The notes under the pieces: model-generated
What the model saw: the letters and a program-made list of their open reading frames with translations, nothing else
Told to the model about the DNA's origin: nothing
The model's database searches: none
Program-made: the position numbers and the translations under genes
Source: Tridacna crocea
Lineage: Eukaryota; Mollusca; Bivalvia; Cardiida; Cardiidae
Direction of reading: 5' to 3'
Length of the DNA stretch: 64,000 bases
NCBI GenBank assembly: GCA_943736015.1
Contig: OX031059.1
Span: 53,703,159-53,767,158, forward strand
Shown: in pieces, positions 1 through 9,459 of the stretch
Numbering within the stretch: position 1 is the stretch's first letter
Layout of the letters: each line of letters starts with the position of its first letter

Positions 1-533
1 TATATTACTCCCAAATATATAACTTTGAAACAGCAGTTTGGGTTTTTTTTACAATTAAAATGAAAATTAACGCATAAATTACTTGTGAAAAGCTTCTTTT
101 TCAACAATAATTATGCTCAAAACCGGTCATTTCCAAAATGGACAAAAAGCAGCTGTGTGAAGGAATGCCTTAACTTTTTTTCTAGGAGGGAGGAGGCAAA
201 GAAAAACTGCGCACTGGTTGTCACCGCAAAGCTTTCGTTTCATTCTTAAACACCGAATATAAATCAGCAAAATAACTGGCTTTGAAAAGAAGGTTAAGTG
301 TTTCATTTTTAAACAGTCCTTTTTTCAACCAAATAAACTGGGGAAATCTAGGCATGACATCATTGAAATCATCCGGGAACACTCGAGAGCACTTCAAAAA
401 ACACAGCCATCTTGTCGCCATGTCTGCTGTTGACCTTTTTGACAGGCAAGCTCCTTCATCACCGGGAAGAATTTTTCTTTTACCAAAGGATAGAAAATTT
501 CACTTGTCTCCACGAAAGAATACAGGCAGCAAA
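1..533. other. No gene recognised
   Basis: AT-rich sequence with short T runs. Open frames here are short and overlap on both strands. I see no splice-framed exon, tRNA-like box or inverted repeat. Confidence 0.5.
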
Positions 534-537
534 TTAA

Positions 538-725
538 ATCTTTACCAAACGACATAATTTTAGACTGGTCCAAATTGGAAGCATTTGCAGACGACAAAAT
601 TAATGTGACTCAAAAGCTGAAATTTGGTTTAAAAAGGATAGAAAACATTGTGGGAAAAAGATGAAATGCTGGTTACCAGAAGGCTTCGTCCTCTGGGTCG
701 TAAAAACCAGGCATTGTTTGGCAAA
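538..725 (-). mobile_element. F1 MITE lacking one hairpin arm
   Basis: TTAA at 534-537 is followed by the F1 right end (TTTACCAAACGACA) and the shared GCATTTGCAGACGACAAAAT block. The left hairpin arm runs to GCTGGTTACCAG and then jumps straight to AAGGCTTC, so the second arm is gone. The distal end reads TTGTTTGGCAAAC. A second copy at 32456 has nearly the same arm-loss junction. Confidence 0.75.
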
Positions 726-839
726 CGTCCTTTTGTATATGATCTTTGCTTTTTTCATCAATATAATCGCACCTTCTCCCACAATGCTCCAATTCTGCCA
801 TAGAAAGACTCTTGCATTTCTTTTAAACATTTATATACA

Positions 840-985
840 TATATTCCCTTTGGTTTTTCATTGGTGCACCAGTGCTGTGATGGGAACTTTGTCTTGCCTG
901 ACACTCTAACATTGGTTCCCGCAGGAATCGAACTAGGGCGTCCTTCTGACGAATCCAACGCATCAACCCCTCTCCAAAGCAATTG
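840..985 (-). mobile_element. SINE-G-like tRNA-derived head
   Basis: On the minus strand the sequence reads GTTGGATTCGTCAG, then a B-box-like GTTCGATTCCT about 35 bases downstream, as expected for a degenerate tRNA-derived Pol III promoter. The body downstream on that strand is short and has no clear tail or target duplication. It is a SINE head or tRNA relic, not a functional tRNA. Confidence 0.35.
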
Positions 986-1475
986 ACCCTAAAAAATAAT
1001 TTGGGGAAAGGGAAAATGCTAGCAGCCAGTGATTTTTTTTCTCCTTTTCTCAACAAGTTTTCTTCCTTTTAACAATAAAATCATTCCTTTTTACCACGTC
1101 TTGTAATTAAACTGGCTAATCTTTTCGTCTGCCGGTATGTTTTTGAATTTGGACAAGTCTATAATTAGTCCTTTGATATATAGTTAACCAACGGCACTAC
1201 AATGGATCCCGAAAAAGATGAAGCACACACTTGCCGCAATAATGTTCGGTTCAATGAACCAATCTGTGAAGTTTTCCATGAAGAGATGTTTCATCTGCTT
1301 CCGCCATAAGGACGAGTGATTTTCGACACTTTACTGTCAATCACGTTTTTCGATTGCAGATTTCCGGAGTCTTGACCTGTCAAAATACAACGTATTTGTT
1401 TATTTCATACAATCCAAACATTATTTCTAGAAATATTAGGAAATAGTCGGAAGTGGCTGCAATAGAAAAAGTAGT
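986..1475. other. No gene recognised
   Basis: Unique-looking AT-rich sequence with no repeat family or exon signal that I can support. Confidence 0.45.
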
Positions 1476-1479
1476 TTAA

Positions 1480-1700
1480 CTCTTTATGAAACGACAAAAT
1501 TTTAGACCGGTCCAAATTCAAAGCATTTGCAGACGACAAAATAAATATGATTAAAGAAATGAAATTTGTTTTAAGAAGGGTAGAAAACATTGTAGGAAAA
1601 GGAGAAAATGCTGGTTCCCAGCATTTTCTCCTTTTCCCACAATGTTTTCTAAAGGCTTCTTTCTCATGGTCGTCAAAAGTAGGGATTGTGTGGTAATGGG
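1480..1700 (-). mobile_element. F1 MITE, TTAA on both sides
   Basis: TTAA occurs at 1476-1479 and 1701-1704. The central hairpin (about 1581-1651) has near-perfect arms around GCTGGTTCCCAGC. Outer ends are CTCTTTATGAAACGACA and TTGTGTGGTAATGGG. No coding capacity. The TTAA target and CCC-type ends suggest mobilisation by a piggyBac-like transposase supplied elsewhere. Confidence 0.85.
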
Positions 1701-1729
1701 TTAACAGTTAAAAGAAATATAATTGTGTA

Positions 1730-1948
1730 AATTTTTACCAAACGACATAACTTTTGGCTAGTCCAAATTGGAAGCATTTGCAGACGACAAAATTCATGTG
1801 ACTAAAAAATTGAAATTTGTTTTTCGAAGGGAAGAAATTGTTGGAAAAGGAGAAAATGCTGGTTACCAGCATTTTCTCCTTTTCCCACAATGTTCTCAGA
1901 GGGCTTCTTTCTCAGGGTCGTGAAAACCAGGGTTTTTTGGGGAAATAA
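1730..1948 (-). mobile_element. F1 MITE, ends decayed
   Basis: Lies 25 bases after the previous F1 in the same orientation. The right-end block (GACTAAAAAATTG and GCATTTGCAGACGACA) and full hairpin are present, with arms around GCTGGTTACCAGC. Neither flank keeps an intact TTAA; the distal end reads GGGGAAATAACCC. Confidence 0.75.
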
Positions 1949-2055
1949 CCCACATAAATATTGTCTGCTTCTTTAGCGGGAATCTTATTACCTCCTACAG
2001 CAAATCTGAAGCAAAATACTTTGTAATAAACCTCGTCAAAAGTTACCATATATGC

Positions 2056-2312
2056 ATTGCAACACGCAAAAAGGGGCATTCGGACATTTGCGTAAAGTGT
2101 CGTTTCGGATCAGCCTGCGCAGTCCGCGCAGGCTAATCCGAAACGACACTTTCCGTTTTGATGCAATTTCTTGTTTTGCACAAGTGTACTGTGGCAGAAA
2201 ATCCAATGCAATCGTAAAGTGCCGTCTTGGATTAGCCTGCGCGGACTGCGCAGGCTGATCCGGGACGACACTTTACGCAAATGTCCGAATATCCCTTTTC
2301 CTATGTTGCAAG
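2056..2312. mobile_element. F4 element: inverted ends plus two internal hairpins
   Basis: Terminal inverted repeats read GCAACACGCAAAAAGGGGCA on the left and the reverse of AATATCCCTTTTCCTATG on the right. Just inside each end sits a palindrome with CAGCCTGCGCAG arms (about 2096-2150 and 2214-2274). The second copy at 47717 has the same plan. No open frame is conserved between the copies. Confidence 0.8.
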
Positions 2313-2479
2313 CCAATTATAACGTTACATGCATAAAAGTGTTAAAATAAAGTGAAGCAAAGGCGGAAACTGCTGAGTACGAGAACGTTCCCCGTTCTGC
2401 CACAATTTTGTGACTTGTGCTCATTCAGTCTATACTGTGAGTCGCAAAATGACGTCGCCTGGGGAAAATTCATACACCG

Positions 2480-2648
2480 GATACCAGACGACAAAATGAT
2501 AGACTTTTTGGCCAAATTGAAAGCACTTTCAGACGAAATGTTAAATGTGATTCTTTAAAAGGTTAGAAAAAGGGGAAATGCTGTTCTCCCGTAATGTTTT
2601 CAAAAGCCTTTTTACTCGGGTCATTAAAACCCTGGGTTCTTTTGCAAA
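2480..2648 (-). mobile_element. Degenerate F1 MITE
   Basis: Recognised by ACCAGACGACAAAATGATAG, GAAAGCACTTTCAGACGA, a shortened hairpin (GGGGAAATGCTGTTCTCC) and the distal GGGTCATTAAAACC. The arms are mostly deleted and TTAA is not kept. Confidence 0.5.
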
Positions 2649-2649
2649 G

Positions 2650-2877
2650 CCCTTTACCAAGCGAAAAATTTTTAGACTGGTCCAAGTTGAAAGCACTTGC
2701 AGACGACAAAATAAACGTGAGTAAAAAATTGAAATTTATTTCCAGAAGGGTAGAAAAAAAATGTGGGTAAAGGAGAAAATGCTGGTTACCAGCATTTTCT
2801 CCTTTTCCCACAATGTTTTTAAAGGGCTTCTATCTCAGGGGTCGTAAAAAGCAAGGGATTGTTGGGTAAGGGGTAAT
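2650..2877 (-). mobile_element. F1 MITE abutting the previous copy
   Basis: Begins CCCTTTACCAAGCG directly after the degenerate copy and ends TTGTTGGGTAAGGGG. Full hairpin with arms around GCTGGTTACCAGC; the left arm has an A expansion (AGAAAAAAAATGTGGG). Confidence 0.75.
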
Positions 2878-2884
2878 CGAGCAG

Positions 2885-3010
2885 AAACATTTGTGCAAAG
2901 GGTTTACAGCAGACGTTAGGGTAGCAGCAGATTGTCAAGGTACCTTGGACAGCTGGTCCGAAACACCGTGAGCAGATGACGGTGGTATGAACCGTCTGTT
3001 CGCCGTACAA
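2885..3010 (-). other. Cysteine-rich open stretch of unknown status
   Basis: The minus strand stays open through a segment rich in cysteine codons (CSRCF, then ICCYPNVCCKP) before running into the F1 end at 2877. The segment is not part of any repeat I recognise. No clear acceptor precedes it; a weak donor-like CAAG/GTACC lies inside. It could be a chance frame or the remnant of an exon cut by the F1 insertion. Confidence 0.15.
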
Positions 3011-3034
3011 AGTTCAACTTGCCCGTAATTTGAT

Positions 3035-3345
3035 TTTAACACAACCCACCCACCGTGCCATAATTATCTTCATCTCGAAAAAAAAAAAGGTTATCAATAT
3101 CAAAATCATATTTTAAAAATAGATACATGTATGTAGATTTTTGTCCAAAGGTTAAAATCCAATCAGGCGCTTTATCCTCGCCTGTAAATATGCGCCTTGG
3201 TCTTTCTCTTGCCAAGCACTCTATTTGTCCTTCCGTCCGTTCATCCGCCATCCGTTTCCCAGACTGATCATCAATCTGTCTATGCGTCTGCTTGATAGCT
3301 CTTTCTGTTTGTTTGTCCGTCCGTAAATCAATCAATTTGTCTGTT
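3035..3345. other. Pyrimidine-rich low-complexity DNA, no gene
   Basis: Holds repeated TCCGTCC and TGTCTG words near 3230-3345. The minus-strand open frame here is a product of that simple composition. Confidence 0.4.
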
Positions 3346-3615
3346 TAGTTCAGTTTAAACATACACTGACTGAGAAACAGCAAAAGCTGGGACACTGGCT
3401 CGAACCCCAGCTCTCCTAATTTCTGACCGAGGGAACTCTTGCAGCTTAAAAACTAATCTCTCTCGATTCTGCTCCCTGGAAACAGCACCAGTAGTCACGC
3501 CAAATGTAAGGGTCAATGGACAGTCCCTAAGTCGACACCTGCTCCCGGAAATTGATCTTGTAAATTGGCAGTCCGACGCTCTAACTCAGGACCAAAGACA
3601 CCACAAATTCGTCCA
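3346..3615 (-). mobile_element. SINE-E, minus strand
   Basis: On the minus strand there is a B-box-like GGTTCGAGCC near 3398, a body with TCGAGAGAGATTAG-type sequence, and a 3' tail TAAACTGAACTAAAC at the low-coordinate end. It shares the CTAATCTCTCTCGA block and CTAACTCAGGACC with the copy at 53276. The head is too degenerate to be a tRNA gene. Confidence 0.45.
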
Positions 3616-3845
3616 TCATCTACATGGCCCGTCTCTCTCTCTAAACACCGTTTTGTCTCCATTTCTCCATTTGTCCCTTTGTCAGTGGGAGTCGGACAAA
3701 AGATCTCGCTCACAAACTTTGTCACCTTCTACGCCATGTACAGCGGATAAAAGTATCCATGGACCAAAGATTCTACAATGGTGGGTCGAACTGCGGCAAA
3801 ATTTGCATGAACAAATTATTGTATACAGGCTTATTTACAGTTTAA

Positions 3846-4051
3846 CCTTCAGGCTGCAAAGCGCAACTCACTAATCTTTTGCGGACAGTATAGATCAAGA
3901 TCAGACTACACAGAACGTGCAGTCTGATCTTTGATCTACACTGTCCGATAAAGAGATATCTTTTTTCCCAAAATTACCCTTAAAATAGCAAAATTTGGAT
4001 TTTTTTCTCTCGGTTTGAAAGTTTCGTTTCACTTGTTTAGTAGGACAAGGG
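3846..4051 (+). mobile_element. F2 MITE, first of a TTAA-linked chain
   Basis: TTAA at 3842-3845 and 4052-4055. Left part CTTCAGGCTGCAAAGCGC, then a hairpin (about 3882-3950) with arms AGATCAGACTACACAG / GTGCAGTCTGATCT, then AT-rich filler and the end GGACAAGGG. No open frame. Confidence 0.8.
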
Positions 4052-4055
4052 TTAA

Positions 4056-4258
4056 CCCTTAGGCTGCTGAGCGCGACCCCCTGACCTCTTGCGGACGGTG
4101 TAGATCATGATCAGACTACACAGAACGTGCAGTCTGATCATGATCTACACCTTCGATAAGGAGAAATTATTCCCCAAAACATAACTTTAAAATAGCGATA
4201 TTTTGGTTTTTACTATCGAATTGAAAATTTCGATTTAGTTATTCACCAGGATAAGGGT
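4056..4258 (+). mobile_element. F2 MITE, second in the chain
   Basis: Shares the TTAA at 4052-4055 with its left neighbour and the TTAA at 4259-4262 with its right neighbour. The hairpin arms carry a joint change: ATCATGATCAG on one side and CTGATCATGAT on the other, where most F2 copies have ATCAAGATCAG and CTGATCTTGAT. Confidence 0.85.
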
Positions 4259-4262
4259 TTAA

Positions 4263-4484
4263 ACGCTTTACCACATGAGAAAATTTTAGACTGGTCCAAA
4301 TTGAGAGCATTTGCAGACGACAACATAAAGATGACTAAAAAATAGAAATTTGATCTGGGAAGGGTAGAAAACACTGTGGGAAAAGGAGAAAATGCTGGTA
4401 ACCAGCATTTTCTCCTTTACCCACAGTGTTTTCAAAAGGCTTCTTTCTCAGGGGCGTCAAAAGTAGGGACTGTGTGGTAATGGG
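4263..4484 (-). mobile_element. F1 MITE, third in the chain
   Basis: TTAA at 4259-4262 and 4485-4488. The hairpin has CACTGTGGG / CCCACAGTG, a joint change from CATTG / CAATG. The centre reads GGTAACC, the form usual in plus-oriented copies, although this copy is minus-oriented. Confidence 0.85.
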
Positions 4485-4488
4485 TTAA

Positions 4489-4829
4489 AAAAAGAAAGTA
4501 ACCACTCTAATGACAGGGCTGTACAAAGTCGATTACAGCACAAATTGTACCCAGATGGGCCTAATAGCACAGTCTACATAATAAAAAAGTTTCTCTAAAT
4601 AAGGCATAAAACATCAAATAGACACAGATGTTCAGAGCGGCCCAACTATTTGAACTGTAAGCAATATTCCACCTTCCTCCATTTTTTAACCACAAATCAC
4701 GATCTAGCTATGCTAGATTGACCAACTTGTATTATCCCGATTAACAAATTTTGCAAGACTGTTTTGAAAGCTTCTTCGGAAAATAACAATTATTAATTCT
4801 TATCCTGCGAGACTGAATGAAATAAAACT
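4489..4829. other. No gene or repeat recognised
   Basis: AT-rich spacer between F1 copies. No supported exon or regulatory site. Confidence 0.45.
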
Positions 4830-4833
4830 TTAA

Positions 4834-5054
4834 CTCTTTACCAAACAATAAAACTTCAGACTTATCCAAATTGAAAGTATTTGCAGATGACAAAATTAAT
4901 ATGACTCAGAAATTAAAATTTGTTTAGGGAAGGGTAGAAAACACTGTGGGAAAAGGAGAAAAAACGGGTTACCAGTATTTTCTACTTTTCCTACAGCGTT
5001 GTAAAAAGGACTCCTCCTCAGGGTCGTGAAAACCAGAGATTCTTTAGTTAAGAG
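4834..5054 (-). mobile_element. F1 MITE with decayed hairpin
   Basis: TTAA at 4830-4833 and 5055-5058. The hairpin centre is altered (GAAAAAACGGGTTACCAG) and the second arm has TACTTTTCCTACAGCG, so pairing is imperfect. This looks like an older copy. Confidence 0.8.
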
Positions 5055-5073
5055 TTAAGGGCGATAGTATTTT

Positions 5074-5377
5074 GGGAGAAAGTTTGTCACAAGCTACCAG
5101 GAACCAGTGTAGATCAAAGACCAGGGCTCGTATTCACCAACTATTCTTAAGAGCGATCTTTGTCCTATTCTCGAGAGTTTTCTACATTTGTAAGTAACAC
5201 AGCTTCTGATTGGCCAAACCATTCGGTATAGCCAATCAGAAGTTGTGTTACATACAAATTTAGAAAACCCTGGAGAATAAGACTAAGAATATTCTCAAGG
5301 ATGGTTGGTGAATACAGGCCCTGATCTTTGATCTACACTGGTTTCTGGTCGCTTGTGACAAACTGCAAATTCTCTCC
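5074..5377. mobile_element. F3 palindrome, longest version (~300 bp)
   Basis: A near-continuous inverted repeat centred near 5225. From outside in: GGGAGAAAGTTTGTCACAAG, CAGTGTAGATCAAAGA, GTATTCACCAA, and GATTGGCCAAACC at the centre, mirrored on the right. The outer AGTGTAGATCAAAGA part matches the F2 hairpin arm, so this F3 sits inside an F2-type arm pair. The centre contains two inverted CCAAT motifs. Confidence 0.8.
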
Positions 5378-5429
5378 TGCTAAACACAGTCAAACTTCGG
5401 TAGCTCGAACAGCCAAGGGACTGCATGTT

Positions 5430-5622
5430 GTTTTTTAAATAAAACTTAAGAGACGATAATACAAGCACACATTTTGGTATTTCAAATGTAATTTTTGAAA
5501 GAAAGTATATCTTTATCGGACAGTGCAGATCAAGATCAGACTGCACATTCTGTGCAGTCTGATCTTTGTTCTACACTGTCCGCACAAGGTCAGTGAGTCG
5601 CGCTTGGCAGTCTAATGGTAAA
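5430..5622 (-). mobile_element. F2 MITE, minus orientation
   Basis: Hairpin at about 5517-5584 (GGACAGTGCAGATCAAGATC with its mirror), followed by the F2 left end in reverse (GTCAGTGAGTCGCGCTTGGC). The left boundary is uncertain because the AT-rich half is diverged and no TTAA is visible. Confidence 0.65.
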
Positions 5623-6024
5623 CAATAAAACAAGACTAAATACGTGAGAAGAGAGAAATATCGTGACGTAAGGGGAAATTGCTCCTTATGAAACTACAGT
5701 TCCTTAGATTGAATCAGACATTTAGTTTGCCTTAGTCAACCAAGGACTTAATAGATTCCTAAATTTTCAACCTAGTTAATACATGTATAATATATCTTTA
5801 TTTCTTCAAATGCGGAACAGAAATGATAGACATAGCTCTACAAGCGAAAAGGAAAAGGCCAAACTGTAGCATTTTCCAAGGTCTTTTGACAGGGAAATAT
5901 ACTCAGTTCTATAAATAAGTGTGCACTTATTTTTCTTTTATTTCTCGTCGCATGTTTTACTGAAAACCAACAAATTTGGTATCATACTTAAGTTCAGAGT
6001 CTGTAGAAAATGCCAGGCTAATTG
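5623..6024. other. No gene or repeat recognised
   Basis: AT-rich sequence without exon signals. Confidence 0.45.
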
Positions 6025-6620
6025 GATTTTGACTAACAGAAATTTTAAGTTAGGTTTTGCAGTTTAACCCTTTCCCAAACAATCCCTGGTTTTTACGGGT
6101 CTAGAATTGTAACCTTTTGAAAACATTGTGGGAAAAGAAGAAAATGCTGGTAACCAGCATTTTCTCCTTTTCCCACAATGTTTTCTACCCTATCACAGAC
6201 AGAAATCATCTTTTCAGCAAGAGTTGAATTGTCGTCTGCAAATGCTTTCAATTTGGTCTAGTCCAAAAGTTTGTCGTTTGGGAAAGGGTTAAATGAACGT
6301 GGTACTAAAATCAAAGTTGCAAAAGTACTCAAAGACTAAGGTAACATTACAGTAATGTTTTTCTTAAAGTTCTTGTAATTTTTCAATCAATATGGCCACC
6401 TCTGCTGTCGTTACAGGCAAGTATTCAACGTCGCATAGACCTTTACATAACGTAAAATCATTGCATCAGGAATGCTATTCCATTCCTGAACAACAGTGGT
6501 GGCCAAAACCTAACTTTAATGTTTACCTTATAGTCTTTGAGTACTTGTGCAACTTTGATTTTAGTACCACCGTCATTTAAACTGCAAATACCTACCTTAA
6601 ACTTTCTGTTAGTCAAAATC
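6025..6620. mobile_element. F11 inverted-repeat element split by an F1
   Basis: Arms of over 100 bp read GATTTTGACTAACAGAAA on the left and its reverse complement at 6606-6620, then TTTGCAGTTTAA, then GGTGGTACTAAAATCAAAG with its mirror near 6545-6573. The left arm is interrupted by an F1 at its TTAA while the right arm keeps the uninterrupted TTTAAA. No open frame matches a transposase. Confidence 0.75.
6068..6288 (+). mobile_element. F1 MITE inserted in the left arm of F11
   Basis: TTAA at 6064-6067 and 6289-6292. The matching position in the right arm of F11 (6577-6580) has one TTAA and no element, giving an empty-site comparison inside the window. Ends CCCTTTCCCAAACAATCCC and TTTGGGAAAGGG. 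It closely resembles the copy at 34172, including GGTCTAGAAT and CATCTTTTCAGCAAGAG. Confidence 0.9.
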
Positions 6621-6624
6621 TGAA

Positions 6625-6890
6625 ACAATATTACAATATTTATCGCAAAACAAAAACATTTTCAAGAAAACAAAAATACCCCCCCCCCCCCTACCTCTGA
6701 AGAAAAAAAAATGTTGAGAACGGAGAAAATGCTTTTTGTTTCTCCTTTGAACACAAAGTGTTTCAAAGTTTCCTTCTACAAGACCATCAAAGCGCAGTAT
6801 TGTTGGATTACGCATTAACCAGCTAATCAGAGCTCCAGAAAAGAGGGAGCGAAGGTATTCTAAATCCGTTATTTCTCTTCGAAATACTAT
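6625..6890. other. F1-like remnant and C run
   Basis: A run of ten C bases at about 6679 is followed by a weak hairpin (GGAGAAAATGC and TTTCTCC) that may be F1 debris. No gene. Confidence 0.3.
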
Positions 6891-6947
6891 GTTGTGGGTA
6901 CTCATTAGAATCGTCTCTTCGAGACGATTCTAATGAGTACCCACAAC
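6891..6947. repeat. Perfect 27-bp inverted repeat with 3-base loop
   Basis: The arms at 6891-6917 and 6921-6947 pair at every base and are separated by TTC. The arm starts GTTGTGGGTACTCATTAG. No other copy is visible in the window. Confidence 0.9.
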
Positions 6948-7317
6948 TTACGGTTTAGTGGAGAATAATTAATATTTCCATCTTTGAAACCAAAATCACT
7001 CCCCCCATCTGGAGCTATGTAGATTTCTTGCAGCGTGGTTGGAAAAAAAATAGTAAACATAAGTGTAATAAAACCGCAAAATCAAATCACCTCGCTTGTC
7101 AAATCCTGTTACGGACTATTACCTTCGTCAATAGCGCAGTTATTGACAGTCATTCGATATCTCCGAACACTGACATCTAAAATAACAAGTTAAACATTTT
7201 ACTGCTAAATGGATTAAATAAAGATTTTCAGCGATCAATAGAAATTAAATAATTGCTACTTCAAAGTTTTTTTTTTTTTTTTTTTGTGGGGGGGGGGGGG
7301 GGGGAGAAAAACTAACA
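6948..7317. other. No gene; T run next to G run
   Basis: Contains a homopolymer junction at about 7267-7303 (T run, then G run). The rest is unremarkable AT-rich sequence. Confidence 0.45.
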
Positions 7318-7395
7318 ACATCGGACAGTGTGGATCAAGATCAGACTGTAACATTCTTTCAGACTGATCTTAAGCTACATTGACCGCCCACTAGC
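7318..7395 (-). mobile_element. F2 hairpin relic
   Basis: CGGACAGTGTGGATCAAGAT is followed by a degraded second arm (CAGACTGATCTTAAGC) and ACCGCCCACTAGCTGACC, the reversed F2 left end. A smaller piece at 7495-7545 repeats AGATCAGACTGCAC. Confidence 0.5.
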
Positions 7396-7646
7396 TGACC
7401 GTACACCCTAATATAAGCTAGACATAGATCAACTTTTGCGAATTCAGTTCTGTTTTAGTCAAAATTATTACAAAAGAATATCGTAAAATCTAGGTTAAAG
7501 ATCAGACTGCACTTTCTGTGCATACTGATCTTATGTGCAATGTATAAAGTTAAGTTCTTTTCCTACTTCAGTCCAGTTTTAGTCAAAATTAATACAAAGA
7601 ACATCGTCCAGTCTAGATTTTAAGATTAGACTGCATTTTCTGTTAA

Positions 7647-7866
7647 CTCTTTCCCAAACAAGCTCTGGTTTTTACGTGTCTGCAGTTAAAATCTTTTGAA
7701 AACACCGTGGGAAAAGGAGAAATTGCTCGTAACGAGCAATTTCTCCTTTTCCCACAGTGTTTTCTACCCTTCTCGAGGACTTTCTACAATTTTCTCCAAA
7801 TGTAAAATTGTCGTCTGCAAACGCTTTCGGTTTGGAAGAGTCCAAAATTTGTCGTGTGGGAAAAGG
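7647..7866 (+). mobile_element. F1b MITE
   Basis: TTAA at 7643-7646; the distal site has become TCAA (7867-7870). The hairpin centre is GCTCGTAACGAGC and arms are almost perfect. Ends are CTCTTTCCCAAACAAG and GTGTGGGAAAAGGG. F1b copies also differ from F1 in the flank (GTGTCTGCAGT). Confidence 0.85.
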
Positions 7867-7870
7867 GTCA

Positions 7871-8350
7871 AGTTAGGCTCATATCTACCGTACAGAAATC
7901 GCAGTAAAAATTGCCAAAAAAGAAATCTGACATTAGTTAAAATTACTGATATTTTTAGAAACTATTGATTTCCACCGGAAGTCATTTGAAGACTACACAT
8001 ATCTATTCAGGATTCCTTGTACATTTGTGTGTCATTAGTACAAGGCTTGGGCGCTGAAAACACCTTGCGAAAGGACATTCTTACGAGAACCTTATTGGTG
8101 GGGAGTTAAATAGTAAAGGGTTAAAAAATGCAAATTGTTTCTGTGGGTTTGGGCGCTGCACACAATCATTCATTAGAGCATGTTTATGGAGAAACTTGTT
8201 CCGACATTTTTATTGTAATACCATTGCAATGGTGAAATATGCGTCTAACTCGAGAATTTACGAGATTTCGTTATTGAAATTTGAGTTTTATATCTTAGAA
8301 TTTTAATTTCGCGGTCTGGTTTCACCCTTAACGAAAAAACTCTCACGTTA
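7871..8350. other. No gene recognised
   Basis: AT-rich. It ends in diverged sequence that may be the missing half of the next F1 relic. Confidence 0.4.
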
Positions 8351-8455
8351 ACGAACCCTGAGAAAAATGGCTTATGAAAAATTGTGGAAAAGGGAGAAAA
8401 TGCTGGTAACCAGCATTTTCTCCCTTTTCCACAATTTTTCTGCCCTGTAAAAAAC
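8351..8455. mobile_element. F1 hairpin relic with matched arms
   Basis: The hairpin around GCTGGTAACCAGC is nearly perfect and carries a joint extra G/C pair (AAAAGGGAG with CTCCCTTTT), while the outer F1 sequence is unrecognisable. Confidence 0.65.
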
Positions 8456-8649
8456 AAATCCATTTATTGATTATCCACATATCTATTATAAAAGCATTGT
8501 TTATAATAAGCCTTTCCTCCTTTTCCAACATTGTTTTCTGTTTCATCATTAGACCCTCATGGTTAAAGGCCAATGACTCTGGTCCCATTGGGGCTATGGT
8601 CCTATATTTCTTTTTTATTCTGATGGGGCTAGTTGCGAACCCTATTTGA

Positions 8650-8960
8650 ACCAAGAGCATGCAGGGAGTTGCTGATTTGATCCCTGATTCGACCAATTTC
8701 TTTCCGGGCGAGGATCATCGAAACAGCGACCGGATTCATTACTCGCTCACCGCTGATCACTTTCTCGGCGATGATTATGCTTGGAAAGAATGATGGTGCG
8801 GAGTACTTATAAAAGTCATCCAGGAAAGCATGACTAGATGTACTGGCAGCCGCGATACAACTGAAATAATGTTGAAATCGGCGTTAGACACCATGCAATC
8901 AATCAATCAATCATTCAATCATCCAATCGACCACTCAACCAATCAATCAATCGACCAATT
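8650..8960 (+). mobile_element. SINE-B, 5' end decayed
   Basis: A B-box-like TTTGATCCCTG leads into the SINE-B body (CCAATTTCTTTCCGGG, GCGGAGTACT, then ACTGAAATAATGTTGAAA) and a tail of CAAT repeats from about 8898. It shares this order with 29781. No target duplication found. Confidence 0.65.
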
Positions 8961-9029
8961 GAACCAGACATGGGTTCATCTGCAAATGCTTTTAATAGAA
9001 GGACAAGTAAAAAATTTCGTCCTTTAATA

Positions 9030-9459
9030 TAAAGTGTTAATTTCTTCAATATAGGGAGGAAGCTTTGACTGTGAACACTGTTTGAAAACAGTGCAACCGA
9101 AGAGTCAATAAGTAATCATGTTGGTCCTTAGAGATAACATGGGCAGGGGGTAGGTTGGCTTTTCACAGTGGCGGGTAAGATGGCGCAGATTGCGGGATTG
9201 AAGTTTAATGGTGTTAATTCTTGCTTTGAACAAAATAGTTTAAAGATACATATATTTTATTGCCATTGTTGGTACACATCACATGACCACAGGTATGGTA
9301 AGATCATATATAATATTACAAGATACATATATATGTATACATAATAAAGTATGTCTATGTCTATGTCATAAACATATTTATGACGTACAAACACAGACAT
9401 AGTGGGCAAATGGGTCTGGCCACAAGTTCTAACAACTTAGGTTCGGCCATTCCCTTATG
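9030..9459. other. No gene recognised
   Basis: AT-rich; contains TATATAT words near 9330 of no clear meaning. Confidence 0.4.
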
